A DNA stretch of 64,000 nt from Zoogloea sp041904905 (GCF_041904905.1 NZ_JAYRMI010000002.1:62001-126000), one strand, 5' to 3'; shown: positions 45,806-55,474, counted from the stretch's first letter. Translations and numbers: made by a program. Notes: a model not told the origin generated them from the letters alone.

Positions 45806-46662
45806 TCGGCGTCCGGCTCGCGCTCGCCCCGGAAGGCCCCAGGTCGGCGCTACATCTTGCCGATTTTCTGGGCGGCGTCGTGCATGGGGGGGTGGAGCAC
45901 CTCGTCCGACGCCACGCCCCCGCCATCGCCGCCGACCTCGGCATGGGCATACCCAACCGCATCAAGCCCTACGCAATCCTGCCGCCCCCTTTCGGCTGGC
46001 GCCCCCAGCCGGACGACATCGCGCCGCACCTGCCCTTCGGGCTCGCCCTTCATGGCAATGCCGTCCGCCATGCCGAAGCGCTGGCCCACGCCCTCTCCGG
46101 CTGGCGCGAGGTTCGCCATGCCGGCCTTGTGGATCGGGTGCGGGGCATTGAACTCAGCGTCGGCCAGCCCGCCGGCGCGCAGGCCGGATGGTCGCCGGGG
46201 CAGCCCTTCCCGGCCCTCTCCGCCCCCCCTGCGCTCGCTCGCTTTCCGGCGCAAGCCATGCTCTCCATCCGCTTCCTCACCCCGCTCCGCCTCACCGACG
46301 CCAGCCGCCCGCCGGGCCTGCTCAAACTCGTGCGGGCGCTGCGCCGCCGGGTTGAGCAGACCAGCCCGACCCTTTTTGCCCAACTGGCCGGCACCGACTG
46401 GGTTTGCCACGAAGAGGCAATCCGCCGCCTCGAAGCCGACAGCCCCGACTGGCGCCCGGTCGAGTGGCGCTACGGGTCGCGTACCAAAGACGCACCAATC
46501 GAATTTCGCGGTCATCTGGGCACCCTCCGCTACCGCGCTCCCACCGCCCACCCCATCCCCGGCCCGATCCACACCCTGCTCCGGTGGGGCACCTGGTTTG
46601 GCATCGGCGAGCGCACCGCCCTCGGTCAAGGCATGTACCTCCTCCAGGAAGGCACCCCATGA
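45796..46662 (+). CDS. cas6: CRISPR pre-crRNA endoribonuclease Cas6
   Basis: A 288-aa RAMP protein that cuts the CRISPR transcript at the base of the repeat hairpin. The C-terminal glycine-rich loop is seen in GIGERTALGQGMY, and the middle has the LSIRFLTPLRL strand typical of the Cas6 C-terminal RAMP domain. The ATG at 45796 lies inside the exonuclease gene; the stop overlaps the CorA gene (ATGA). The repeat of the nearby array has a stem ending exactly eight bases from its 3' end, as Cas6 processing requires. Confidence 0.9.
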   Translation: MLLIGVRLALAPEGPRSALHLADFLGGVVHGGVEHLVRRHAPAIAADLGMGIPNRIKPYAILPPPFGWRPQPDDIAPHLPFGLALHGNAVRHAEALAHALSGWREVRHAGLVDRVRGIELSVGQPAGAQAGWSPGQPFPALSAPPALARFPAQAMLSIRFLTPLRLTDASRPPGLLKLVRALRRRVEQTSPTLFAQLAGTDWVCHEEAIRRLEADSPDWRPVEWRYGSRTKDAPIEFRGHLGTLRYRAPTAHPIPGPIHTLLRWGTWFGIGERTALGQGMYLLQEGTP

Positions 46663-48329
46663 GCAACACCCCCACCCTGACGCTCGAAACCCACCTCATC
46701 CTGCCCTTCCAGCTCGAATGGCAGGGTCGCAAACCCGCCGCCACGGGCAGCCGGGCCGCCGAACTCCAGCGGCTCGGCTGGGCGCCCGTCACCCACCGCG
46801 ACTTCGCCCCCATCGCCGCTGCCCCCGGCTCGACCCACCTCTCCGACACCCAAGGCGCCCGCATCCGGTATCAGGCCTACAACTACTTCCACCCCTTCGT
46901 CCGCGCCTTCTGGTTCAACGACACCATCGTCAAGCGCTTCCGCCATCCGCAGCTTCACACCCTCGAAGCAGTGCTTGGCACCGGGGAGCGCGTCACGTTT
47001 CGCGCCAGCTGCGATCTCATCCTGTTCCAGCCCGACATTGCCGTGCTGGTGCTGCATCTCAAAAGCGACGCCCCGCTCCCCCTGCCCACCGTCGAGTACT
47101 GCCTCGACCAGCTGCGGCGCATCTATCCGCCCTACATCGCCGGCAACGACCGCAAGCGCTGCGGCGGCCACTACCCCCGCAGCCTTCGTCTGTTCGACCC
47201 CCACCGCCACCCCATTGGCGAGTACGACGAAGCCAAGCATCTGGACGACCTGCGGCAACAGGCAGAAACCCTCATGGGTGGCCCAGCCGACGATCGCCCC
47301 CGCCACCTCTGGGCACCCCACTGGCGGGCCCTCCTGCAAGGCATCGCCACCCAGCCGGGCGACACCTGCGCACTGCAGGCCCTCCAGCTCGGCGACGACC
47401 GCGCCGCGGTGGCCAGCCTGCTGTCCGTCCAGCGGCCCGCCGGTAAACACCTCGCAGACCTCATCGACCCCGGCCACATGGTCCGCCTGTGCTTTGCCGA
47501 CCCCGCCGGCAGAGACCGGCTGCCCTACAGCCAGACCTTTCTCGCCGATTTCGAAGCCCGCCACTGCTACGACCGCTTCTGGTACCGCAGCGGCGAATCC
47601 GACGACGCCCCCTCCCGCATCCTCAACGCCGGCTACGCCTTCGCCTGGCTGGGCGACGCTGGCGATCAAGGCTTCTTCGCCAACGAAGACGACGGCGCCC
47701 CGGTGATCTACCGGCACATCTACGTGCCGATGGCCATCATGGCCCACTTCCAGAAGGCCGCCTTGCTGGTCACCGCCCGCAAGCTCGCCGACCTCACCCC
47801 CTACCGGGCCGACGGCAGCCTCGACCCGCTCAAGCCCGGCAAGTTCGACACCCTCAAACGCCACTTCATGGCCTTCACCCAGACCTACTGGTTCGACGAA
47901 ATCACCCCCCAGGAGCAGGGCATCGAGCTGTACGACCTATACCGGCGCCACCTGCGCCTGCAGGCCCACTACGACGCAAACCGGCAGGCGATCCAGGACA
48001 TCGTGGAATACATCGACACACAAGAAGCTGGCCGACTCGCACAGGAAGGTGGCCGACTTGCCACAGCCGCACATCACTTCAACTGGATTGCAATGATTTT
48101 CGCGTTTGCAAGTACCGTGCTGGCCATTCTGGGCCTCGCCGCCAGTGTGCTGGGGATGAACACATTCGAGCTTACCGAGAAACCCCCCGTTGCCATTCCA
48201 TCGGAGGTACTCCAGTGGATCAATGCCAACCTGGTCTCCAACATCCGCCCACTGACGTTCGCCGGGATCGGGGTCTCCATGCTGATCTTCATTGTTGGTG
48301 CGTGCCTCATCTACCGGAAACAATCATGA
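46659..48329 (+). CDS. type III CRISPR-associated CorA-family membrane protein
   Basis: A 556-aa protein with a large N-terminal soluble domain and two C-terminal membrane segments (about 474-498 and 534-552). The first ends in LGMN, the GMN signature of CorA channels, and the long helices before it (RRHLRLQAHYDANRQAIQDI) form the CorA stalk. CorA homologues in type III loci are effectors: in the Bacteroides fragilis III-B system Cas10 makes SAM-AMP, which acts through CorA on the membrane. Position between cas6 and cas10, with ATGA overlaps on both sides, shows it belongs to the system. The signal used here is inferred. Confidence 0.88.
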   Translation: MSNTPTLTLETHLILPFQLEWQGRKPAATGSRAAELQRLGWAPVTHRDFAPIAAAPGSTHLSDTQGARIRYQAYNYFHPFVRAFWFNDTIVKRFRHPQLHTLEAVLGTGERVTFRASCDLILFQPDIAVLVLHLKSDAPLPLPTVEYCLDQLRRIYPPYIAGNDRKRCGGHYPRSLRLFDPHRHPIGEYDEAKHLDDLRQQAETLMGGPADDRPRHLWAPHWRALLQGIATQPGDTCALQALQLGDDRAAVASLLSVQRPAGKHLADLIDPGHMVRLCFADPAGRDRLPYSQTFLADFEARHCYDRFWYRSGESDDAPSRILNAGYAFAWLGDAGDQGFFANEDDGAPVIYRHIYVPMAIMAHFQKAALLVTARKLADLTPYRADGSLDPLKPGKFDTLKRHFMAFTQTYWFDEITPQEQGIELYDLYRRHLRLQAHYDANRQAIQDIVEYIDTQEAGRLAQEGGRLATAAHHFNWIAMIFAFASTVLAILGLAASVLGMNTFELTEKPPVAIPSEVLQWINANLVSNIRPLTFAGIGVSMLIFIVGACLIYRKQS

Positions 48330-49834
48330 CCGCCCTCCTCCGCCTCGAAGCCGTCAACCTCGCCCACACCATCGACGACACCGAAGACCTCGCCACCCGG
48401 CGCGGCGGCGGCTACATGCTGCTGCGCGCGGTGCACAAGGTCGCCGAACGGTTTAATGGCGACCTCGCCCCCATCGGCACCGGCGCCTCCATCGGCCTGT
48501 TCGCCATCCTCCACGGCCACGACGCCCAGGCACTGCGCGACAAGGTCGCCCACTACCTGAGCGAGGTTTCCCCCTTCCGCCACGCCACCTTCGTCGTCGC
48601 CATCGCCGACGACCCCGACTTCCCCCGCGGCGTCGAACGCTGCGTGGCCGGCAACCGCTGGCAGCAGATGCAAAGCCTCGGCTTCGCCACCCGCTGGGGC
48701 ACCGCAACCCAGGTCTGCGCCACCGACGAGATCCGCCCCGCCGCCTCGCCCCATCGCCACGCCGGCCAAGCCGCCAGCCTCAGCGTGGCGGCCCGGGCCA
48801 GAGGCCGCGCCGGGGGGCGCAACCTCCGCCAGTCCTTCTACGCCACCGAGCTGAAGCTCGCGCCGGACACCGCCGCCCGCTACCGCTTCACCGACGACTT
48901 CGAAACCCTCGCCGCCTTCCCCCCCGACCACCCCGACTACGCCGGGCTCTCGCCCAACCTCGACGCCAAGATCGCCGTGTTCTACGCCGACGGCAACAGC
49001 TTCGGCGCCATCCAGCACACCTGCGCCACGCCGCAAGCCCTCCACGCCTGGGATACCGAGATCAAACAGCGCCGGCGCCAGCTCCTGCAGGGGCTGCTCG
49101 ACTGGCTCGCCGCCACCCCCCAGGCCCGCACCGCCGACGGCGCCCTGCGCCTCGAAACCCTGCTGTGGGGCGGCGACGAACTGCTCTTCGTGCTCCCCGC
49201 CTGGCTGGGCCTCGAATTCGCCCGCCGCTTCTTCGCCCTCAACGCCGGCTGGGCCCACGGCGGGCACGCCCTCACCCACGCCACCGGCCTCGTCTTCGCC
49301 CACCGCGGCGCCCCCATCCGCCACCTCCAACACCTCGCCAAGGATCTCGCCCAGCGCGCCAAAGACGACGGCGACAAGCACCGCAACACCCTCGCCTGGC
49401 TCGTGCTCGAATCCTTCGACACCACCGGCGACGAACTCGACACCCACTGGCAAAAGTGCGGCATTGCCGGCGACGGCTGGCGCACCCTGCGCCTCGACGA
49501 ACCCCGCCTCGACATCCTCGCCGAGATCGAAGCCCTCAAGCCCCTGCTCCCCCGCTCCGCCCTCATCCGCAGCCTGCGCAGCCTCGCCGCCGGCCGCGGC
49601 GGTGACGAACTCACGCTCCTCCAAAACGCCTACGCCTCCACCCACGAAGCCCTAGACGCCACCGGGCGCGACACCCTCGCCGCGTTCTGGCAAGCCTTCG
49701 ATGCCACCTGGCAGGCCCAGCCCGACGAGCCCCCCACCGCCGACGCCGCCCCGCTCACCGCCCTGCTCACCCTGTGGGACTACCTCCTGCCCCCCGCCCC
49801 CATGACCCTCACCGCCGAGGCCCCGCATGCCTGA
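48326..49834 (+). CDS. cas10: Cas10-like large subunit, HD-less, GGDE active site
   Basis: A 502-aa Cas10-type protein, short for the family. There is no N-terminal HD nuclease; it opens directly with a palm-type segment (NLAHTIDDTEDLATRRGGGY). The second palm has Asp222 in VFYADGNSFG and WGGDELLFVLP at 281-291, i.e. GGDE at the place of the usual GGDD. DNA cutting is therefore not expected, but nucleotide cyclisation or adenylylation is, in line with the CorA gene next to it. It overlaps CorA by four and the next RAMP gene by eight bases. Confidence 0.85.
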   Translation: MTALLRLEAVNLAHTIDDTEDLATRRGGGYMLLRAVHKVAERFNGDLAPIGTGASIGLFAILHGHDAQALRDKVAHYLSEVSPFRHATFVVAIADDPDFPRGVERCVAGNRWQQMQSLGFATRWGTATQVCATDEIRPAASPHRHAGQAASLSVAARARGRAGGRNLRQSFYATELKLAPDTAARYRFTDDFETLAAFPPDHPDYAGLSPNLDAKIAVFYADGNSFGAIQHTCATPQALHAWDTEIKQRRRQLLQGLLDWLAATPQARTADGALRLETLLWGGDELLFVLPAWLGLEFARRFFALNAGWAHGGHALTHATGLVFAHRGAPIRHLQHLAKDLAQRAKDDGDKHRNTLAWLVLESFDTTGDELDTHWQKCGIAGDGWRTLRLDEPRLDILAEIEALKPLLPRSALIRSLRSLAAGRGGDELTLLQNAYASTHEALDATGRDTLAAFWQAFDATWQAQPDEPPTADAAPLTALLTLWDYLLPPAPMTLTAEAPHA

Positions 49835-51635
49835 CCGCACCCTCTACACCTTCCGCCTCGAAATCCACCTGCGCAGCCCCTGGCTGGTGCACGGCAACGC
49901 CCCCGCGCAATTCGGCCTCTCCGCCACCCAGATGCGCGACCATCGCGGCAACCTCATCCTGCCGGGCAACCTCCTCGTCGGCCGCCTGCGCGACGCCTGG
50001 CACGCCATGACCGCCTTCGGCCTCGCCACCGAAAACCCCGACCACTGGTTCGGCCAGGCCGGGCCCGAACCCGACCGCCGCGCCCGCCTCTGGATTGCCG
50101 ACCTCTCCCTCGCCACGCCGCCCGCCAACGCCCCCCAGGCCCGGCCCCGCGTCGCGCTGGGCGAAACCAGCGGCGCCGCCGAAGACGCCCAGCTGCTGCT
50201 GGTCGAACAAAACCACCAAGCCGGTCAAGCGCTCGTCTTCACCGGCCAATGGCGTGCCGTGGTCACCGCCGACGAAGCCACCCGCCTGCAACGCGCCCTG
50301 CAAGCCGGCCTGCTGTGGCACAGCCAGCTTGGCGCCCAACGCACCGTCGGCTTCGGCGTCGTGCTGCGCGCCGCCGCCACCTGCGCCCGGTCAGACCCGC
50401 CCATCTCCCCGCGCCAGGTGCCCCACGGCCACCGGGCCCGCCTCGTGCTCCACATCGCCGACCCCCTGTGCGTCGCCACCCGCAGCCTGCGCGGCAACGT
50501 CTTCGCGTCCGGCGACACCCTCAGCGGCGGCACCCTCAAAGGCGCCCTCGCCACCCAACTGCGCGCCCGCTTCGGCAAGCCGGTGGACACCCTCGCACCC
50601 CACAACGCCCTCGCCCGCCACTTCGACGCCCTGCGCATCGGCCACGCCCACCCGGCCCAGGACGAAGCCCGCCCCGCCGCCCTGCCCCAATCCCTCGTCG
50701 CCCACGGCGACGAACTCTTCGACGTCGCCGCCCTCGCCACGCCACACCTCATCGACGGCCAGGCGCCCGCCTTTCACCACGACTGGAAACGCCCCACCGC
50801 CGACGCCGCCCGCGCCCGCCAAGGCTGGGGCGCCACCGCCAGCCACCTGCGGGTGCGCACCGCCGTCTACGGCCCCCATCAAGCGCTGGACGACACCCCC
50901 TTCGACCCCACCCTCGCCGGCCAGGCCTGGGACGACCACCTCTTCGCCTACGACTGCCGGGTTGCCCGCGACGACACCCGCTGGCTCGCCGACATCCACC
51001 TCGCCGACGACCTCCCCGACACCGAAGCCGCCGCCGTCTGGCAAGCCCTCGCCGACCTCATCGCCCCCGGCCTCGGCCCCCTCGGCAAGACCGACGCCTT
51101 CGCCCAGGCCCGGCTCACGACCGAGCAGCCCCACCGCTGGCCCCAGCGCAACCCCGCCGCCGTCGCCAGCGGCGAACAGCTCACCCTCCAGCTCAACACC
51201 CCGGCCCTGCTGTTCGCCTCGTCCCAGGTCGCCGACCAGGCGGCCCCCGATCTCCTCGCCCTCTACCGCGACGCCTTCCACCAGCTCTCCGGCGGCGCCC
51301 TCCGCCTCAGCCACTTCTTCGCCAGTCAGCGCATGGCCGGCGGCACCTACCTGCACCGGCGCCACCTCGCCCAGCGCCAGCACGCCTACCGGCCCCTCGT
51401 GCTCACCGAGCCCGGCAGCGTCTTCGTGCTGACGGTTGTCGATGCCGACACCGCCCGCCCCCTGCTCGCCCGCTGGCAGCGCCACGGCCTGCCCCTGCCC
51501 ACTGCCGTCGTTGCCGAACACGGCGGTCGCTGGCAAGACCACCCCTACCTGCCCCAGAACGGCTACGGCGAAATCGCCATCGACCTCCAGCACGGCTTTC
51601 CGCCGCCCCCCGCCCACCGCCTCACCGCCTGCTGA
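49827..51635 (+). CDS. RAMP fusion: Cas7-like plus Csx10/Cas5-like
   Basis: A 602-aa effector-complex protein with two RAMP parts. Residues 1-185 look like a Cas7: WLVHGNAPAQFG, LILPGNLLVGRLRDAW, and the G-rich end LGAQRTVGFGVVL. From about 195 a Csx10/Cas5-like part starts (RARLVLHIADPLCVATRSL, SGGTLKGALATQL, FDALRIGHAHP) and ends with the G-rich loop LPQNGYGEIAID. Csx10-like subunits are typical of subtype III-D. It would bind the crRNA 5' tag through the Cas5-like part. No separate small subunit (Cas11) gene is seen. Confidence 0.8.
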   Translation: MPDRTLYTFRLEIHLRSPWLVHGNAPAQFGLSATQMRDHRGNLILPGNLLVGRLRDAWHAMTAFGLATENPDHWFGQAGPEPDRRARLWIADLSLATPPANAPQARPRVALGETSGAAEDAQLLLVEQNHQAGQALVFTGQWRAVVTADEATRLQRALQAGLLWHSQLGAQRTVGFGVVLRAAATCARSDPPISPRQVPHGHRARLVLHIADPLCVATRSLRGNVFASGDTLSGGTLKGALATQLRARFGKPVDTLAPHNALARHFDALRIGHAHPAQDEARPAALPQSLVAHGDELFDVAALATPHLIDGQAPAFHHDWKRPTADAARARQGWGATASHLRVRTAVYGPHQALDDTPFDPTLAGQAWDDHLFAYDCRVARDDTRWLADIHLADDLPDTEAAAVWQALADLIAPGLGPLGKTDAFAQARLTTEQPHRWPQRNPAAVASGEQLTLQLNTPALLFASSQVADQAAPDLLALYRDAFHQLSGGALRLSHFFASQRMAGGTYLHRRHLAQRQHAYRPLVLTEPGSVFVLTVVDADTARPLLARWQRHGLPLPTAVVAEHGGRWQDHPYLPQNGYGEIAIDLQHGFPPPPAHRLTAC

Positions 51636-51645
51636 CCCGCCCGCC

Positions 51646-52420
51646 ATGACCACGCCCACCGCCCCCCAAAGCAGCCTCCCGGCCCTCCACTGGCTCATCC
51701 GTGCCGAGCTTGAAGTGCTCACCCCGCTCCACCTGGGCACCGGCACCGACCGACGCATCACCCCCGTTGCCCCCGACGCCGACCCCTACTGGCAAGCCGA
51801 CATCGCCCTCGACGCCGACAACAAGCCCTACCTCCCCGGCGCCAGCCTCAAAGGCGCCCTCAAAGCCCTCGCCCGCCGCAGCGGGCTCGACGCCCCCTGC
51901 CTGCCCCTGTTTGGCGACCTCCACCGCGGCACCGCCCCCCACCCCGCCGGCATTCCCCCGCGGCGCACCCGCGCCGGCCTTGCCGAATTCCGCGACGCCC
52001 TGCTAAGCCACAAGGCCAAAACCAACGAGGCCACCCAAACCGACGACGCCGACACCGCCCAACCCCGCATCGCCATCGATCGCGTCACCGGCAGCGTGGT
52101 GGACAAAAAACTCTTCCGCACCAAGACCGTCCCCATCGGCACCCGCTTTGGCATCGAAATCATCCTGCGCCACGCCGACGAAAACCTCGCCGCCCAGCTC
52201 GTCGCCCTGCTCCGGCACGGCCCCGCCGACCCCGACTTCCGCCTTGGCGCCCACGCCAACCTCGGCTTCGGGCGCGTCGGCCTGTACGGCAACATCGACA
52301 CCCGCCGCTTCGGCCCCCAGGAAGCGCAACGCTGGTTCGCCGCCGCCCAAACCCAGGCCGATGCCCGCTGGACCGACTTCGCCGAAGCCGTCACGCTGAC
52401 CGCCCCCGCCCCCGCCCCCC
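51646..52420 (+). CDS. Cas7/Csm3-like RAMP, 5' part of a frameshifted multi-RAMP gene
   Basis: From the ATG at 51646 about 258 residues form one Cas7-type RAMP domain: RAELEVLTPLHLGTGTDRR, YLPGASLKGALKALARR, RIAIDRVTGSVVDKKLF, and the G-rich LGAHANLGFGRVGL. The domain is followed by an Ala-Pro linker (TAPAPAPRP) that ends in a six-C run (52415-52420). Beyond that the frame stays open to 53721 but encodes only Arg-Pro-rich nonsense, while a new RAMP domain continues in the next frame. Removing one C joins them. Confidence 0.75.
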
Positions 52421-55400
52421 GCCCCGCACCGGCTCGCCCTCCCCCTCAGCCTCGCCTTCCACACCCCCTTCCTCGTCAAGCAAGCAGCGAGCACGGGCGA
52501 CAAGCCCACCGACGCCCCCGACGGCACCCCTCGCCAGCGCGGCGACCGGGCGCTCCTCCCCGGCGCCAGCCTGCGCGGCCGCCTGCGCAGCCAGGCCGAA
52601 CGCATCCTGCGCACCCTTGGCTGCGAGGTCGCCCAAGGTCACGCCGTGCCGCCGGTCAAAACCGGCACCTGCCCCGACCCCGCCACCCTGCTCTTCGGCG
52701 CCGCCGGCTGGCGCGGCCTGCTGCGCACCGACGACTGCACCGGCACAGCCCCCGCCACCCTCGTCGATCACGACATGCTCGCCATCGACCGCTTCACCGG
52801 CGGCGGCAAGGACGGCGCCAAGTTCAAGCTCCGCTACGCCGAATGCCCCACCCTCGAAGGCCAGCTCAGCCTCGACCTCTCACGCCTGCGCAGCGCCCGC
52901 CTCGACGGCGCCAATGCCGCCGACACCCCCTGGATCGCCCTCGGCCTGCTCACCCTGGTGCTGCGCGACCTCGCCGAAGGCGACATCCCCTTCGGCCACG
53001 GCAGCGCCAAGGGCTACGGCCGCTGCCGCGCCCAGGGCCTGCCCCACCGCTGGCGCCAGGCCCTCGAAGCCCACTTCGGCCCCAACGCCGACGCCCGCGC
53101 CCTCGCCGCCCTGCGCGCCTGGTGCCGCACCCACGCCACCGCAGCCCTCGACGCCCCCTGCAGCCTCGCAGGCAGCGCCCCCACCCCGGCGGCCGCGGCG
53201 CCCAGCGGGCAAGCCGCCCCGGCCGACGCCTTCCACAACCCCTACCACTTCATCCCCTTCAGCCAGCCCGACATCGACCGCTGGCTCAGCCCCAACGCGC
53301 ACCGCGAGGCCGGCGGCCACAGCCGCTACCGGGGCCTCTCCGGCCGCCTGGTGTGCGCCCTCACCACCGTCACCCCGCTCTTCGTCGGCGCCGCCGCCGG
53401 CACGCCGGCAAGCGACCAACACCCCAAGCCCGTCGCCGGCTTCACCCTGCAGAACCAGCCCGCCATCCCCGCCACCAGCCTGCGCGGCCTGCTCTCCAGC
53501 CTCTTCGAGAGCATCAGCGGCAGCAACCTGCGGGTGCTCCACCCCACGCCCTACTCCATCCGCAAGCCGATGGAGCACGCCCTCTCCGCCATCGGCCGCA
53601 TCGTCGAGCGCAACGGCGAGCGCAACGGCGAACTGAAGCTCTACCCGCTCACGCTGCCCACCATCCACCAGAACGCTTACAAGGCCTACCCCGTACCAGC
53701 CAGGTGGCGCAAGGTGTTTGATCGGAAAAGCACAGTTCCACTGCGCGTGTACTTCGGCAACCGTCGAGAAACCTACGACGCTCGCCAACCCTACTACCTC
53801 AAAATCCGCGAACTCAACGACCTGCCCAACCCCAACACAAACCAGCGCGACCTGCGCTTCCCCAACGGTGACCGAAACCGCGCATTTTTGATCGGCCAAC
53901 ACCCGCTTTCCGAGCGTCCAATCACCGAAGAGCGCCCCCACTACACCCGCGGCTGGGTGCGCAGCCTGTGGACCCCCAACCGCGAAAAGGAACTCCCCCG
54001 CACCGTCAAGCACCAGCTCTTCATCCCCGACCCCGTGGAGACCCCCGCCGACGACGACCTCCTGCCCATCCCCCAGGGCGTGCTCGACACCTTCCACGCC
54101 CTCGCCGACCTCGCCCTGGCCGGCCAGCACTGGGGCAAGGACGACACCCCCGCCGACGACCGGCTCCTCCCCTTCACCCCCGCCGGCCGGCCAGCCCGCG
54201 AAGATGGCCGCGAAACCCGCCTGCAACCCGGCGATCTGGTCTGCTTCGACCTGGACAACAACGGCGCGGTGAGCGAAATCAGCTTCTCCTCCATCTGGCG
54301 CCAGGGCCTGCGCAAGGCCGGCAGGCCAGAGCTTGCCACCACCGCCGACCTCCTCGCCCAGGTCTCGCCCCACCTGCTCCCCCTGGGCATGCCCGGCCGC
54401 AGCGAGCGGCTCTCCCCGGTCGAACAACTCTTCGGCGTCGTCGAATATCGCCCGCCGCAAGCCGCCAAAGGCACCCGCAAGCCCACCGATGCCCCCGCCG
54501 CCTACGCCCTGGCCGGGAAAGTGCACGTCGGCTATGGCCGCCCCGCCCGCAGCTTTGAGCGCGCCCCCGCCGTCACCCTCAAGGAACTCTCCACCCCCAA
54601 GCCCCCCTCCCCCGCCCTGTACTTTCGCCCCAAGGCGGGCGACGGTTACGTTTCCAAAGCCGACCTCGCCCGCCAGCCCCAAAACTACGCCCCCGCCGGC
54701 CGCAAGCACTACCTCCACGCCCTGCGCCGGCAAGGCCAGGTCGCCCAACTGGACGATTACGGCCGCGCGCCCGGCGACGGCAGCGGCCGACCGCCCTGGC
54801 AAAGCCGATTCGACGGCCAGGAAGACAGCGGCAACAAGCGCCGCGTGAGGGTTGAGCCCATCCCCGCCGGCGAAACCTTCCACTTCGAGATCGACTTCGA
54901 CAACCTCAACCCCACCGAGCTGGAACAGCTCTGCGCCACCCTGCTCCCCCACCCCGCCTTCGAGCACCGCCTGGGCATGGGCAAGCCCATCGGCCTGGGT
55001 TCGGTCAAGCTGGCGGTGGAGGGGCTGCTTCTCGTCGACCGACCCCGCCGCTACGCCGAAGACGAGCCCAACGCCCCCCGCCACCACCGCGGCTGGCGCG
55101 CCAACGCCGACGCCGGCTGGCCCGACCACCTCCAGGGCGACAGCCCCGCCGCCCCCCTGGAAGCCGCCGAACAACCCGCCGCCCAGGCCGAGCGCGCCAT
55201 GGCCCGCGTGCCCGCCGACGTGCGCCGCGCCCTGCAACTGCTGGGCAACCCCGGCGCCGTTGCGGCCCCGGTGCACTACCCCCAGGTCAAGGATGCCCAA
55301 ATCGAAAAAGAGCACTACCTCTGGTTCGTCGCCAACGACGACAAAAATACCGTCGGGGGCAATCGGCACCTGCCCCGCCTGCACGCCGACAGCCGCTGCC

Positions 55401-55474
55401 TGCCCACCCTGCCGCGACTCGTCAAGAGGGAGAAAGACCATCCCCCCAACACCGGCAAACCCCGCCGAAAATGA
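52400..55474 (+). CDS. multi-RAMP protein (Cas7-like plus TIGR03986-like), 3' part after frameshift
   Basis: This frame opens after a TGA at 52397-52399 and has no good start until a GTG at 52646, which lies inside a RAMP domain, so it most likely continues the gene at 51646 (joined length about 1275 aa). First comes a Cas7-type domain: LPLSLAFHTPFLVKQ, LLPGASLRGRLRSQ, HDMLAIDRFTGGGKDG and GHGSAKGYGRC. Then, from NPYHFIPF, a TIGR03986-type RAMP: YRGLSGRLVCALTTVTPLFVG, IPATSLRGLLSSLFESISG and RLGMGKPIGLGSVKLAVEG. Such fusions recall III-D variant and Cas7-11 architectures. It could be programmed frameshifting, a pseudogene, or a base error. Confidence 0.75.
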   Translation, partial: PPPPPPPAPHRLALPLSLAFHTPFLVKQAASTGDKPTDAPDGTPRQRGDRALLPGASLRGRLRSQAERILRTLGCEVAQGHAVPPVKTGTCPDPATLLFGAAGWRGLLRTDDCTGTAPATLVDHDMLAIDRFTGGGKDGAKFKLRYAECPTLEGQLSLDLSRLRSARLDGANAADTPWIALGLLTLVLRDLAEGDIPFGHGSAKGYGRCRAQGLPHRWRQALEAHFGPNADARALAALRAWCRTHATAALDAPCSLAGSAPTPAAAAPSGQAAPADAFHNPYHFIPFSQPDIDRWLSPNAHREAGGHSRYRGLSGRLVCALTTVTPLFVGAAAGTPASDQHPKPVAGFTLQNQPAIPATSLRGLLSSLFESISGSNLRVLHPTPYSIRKPMEHALSAIGRIVERNGERNGELKLYPLTLPTIHQNAYKAYPVPARWRKVFDRKSTVPLRVYFGNRRETYDARQPYYLKIRELNDLPNPNTNQRDLRFPNGDRNRAFLIGQHPLSERPITEERPHYTRGWVRSLWTPNREKELPRTVKHQLFIPDPVETPADDDLLPIPQGVLDTFHALADLALAGQHWGKDDTPADDRLLPFTPAGRPAREDGRETRLQPGDLVCFDLDNNGAVSEISFSSIWRQGLRKAGRPELATTADLLAQVSPHLLPLGMPGRSERLSPVEQLFGVVEYRPPQAAKGTRKPTDAPAAYALAGKVHVGYGRPARSFERAPAVTLKELSTPKPPSPALYFRPKAGDGYVSKADLARQPQNYAPAGRKHYLHALRRQGQVAQLDDYGRAPGDGSGRPPWQSRFDGQEDSGNKRRVRVEPIPAGETFHFEIDFDNLNPTELEQLCATLLPHPAFEHRLGMGKPIGLGSVKLAVEGLLLVDRPRRYAEDEPNAPRHHRGWRANADAGWPDHLQGDSPAAPLEAAEQPAAQAERAMARVPADVRRALQLLGNPGAVAAPVHYPQVKDAQIEKEHYLWFVANDDKNTVGGNRHLPRLHADSRCLPTLPRLVKREKDHPPNTGKPRRK

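Noticed and set aside
51436..53721. Single 761-aa open frame across the Cas7 domain
   Set aside because: Only the first 258 codons from 51646 look like protein; past the C run it is Arg/Pro-rich while the other frame holds RAMP domains.
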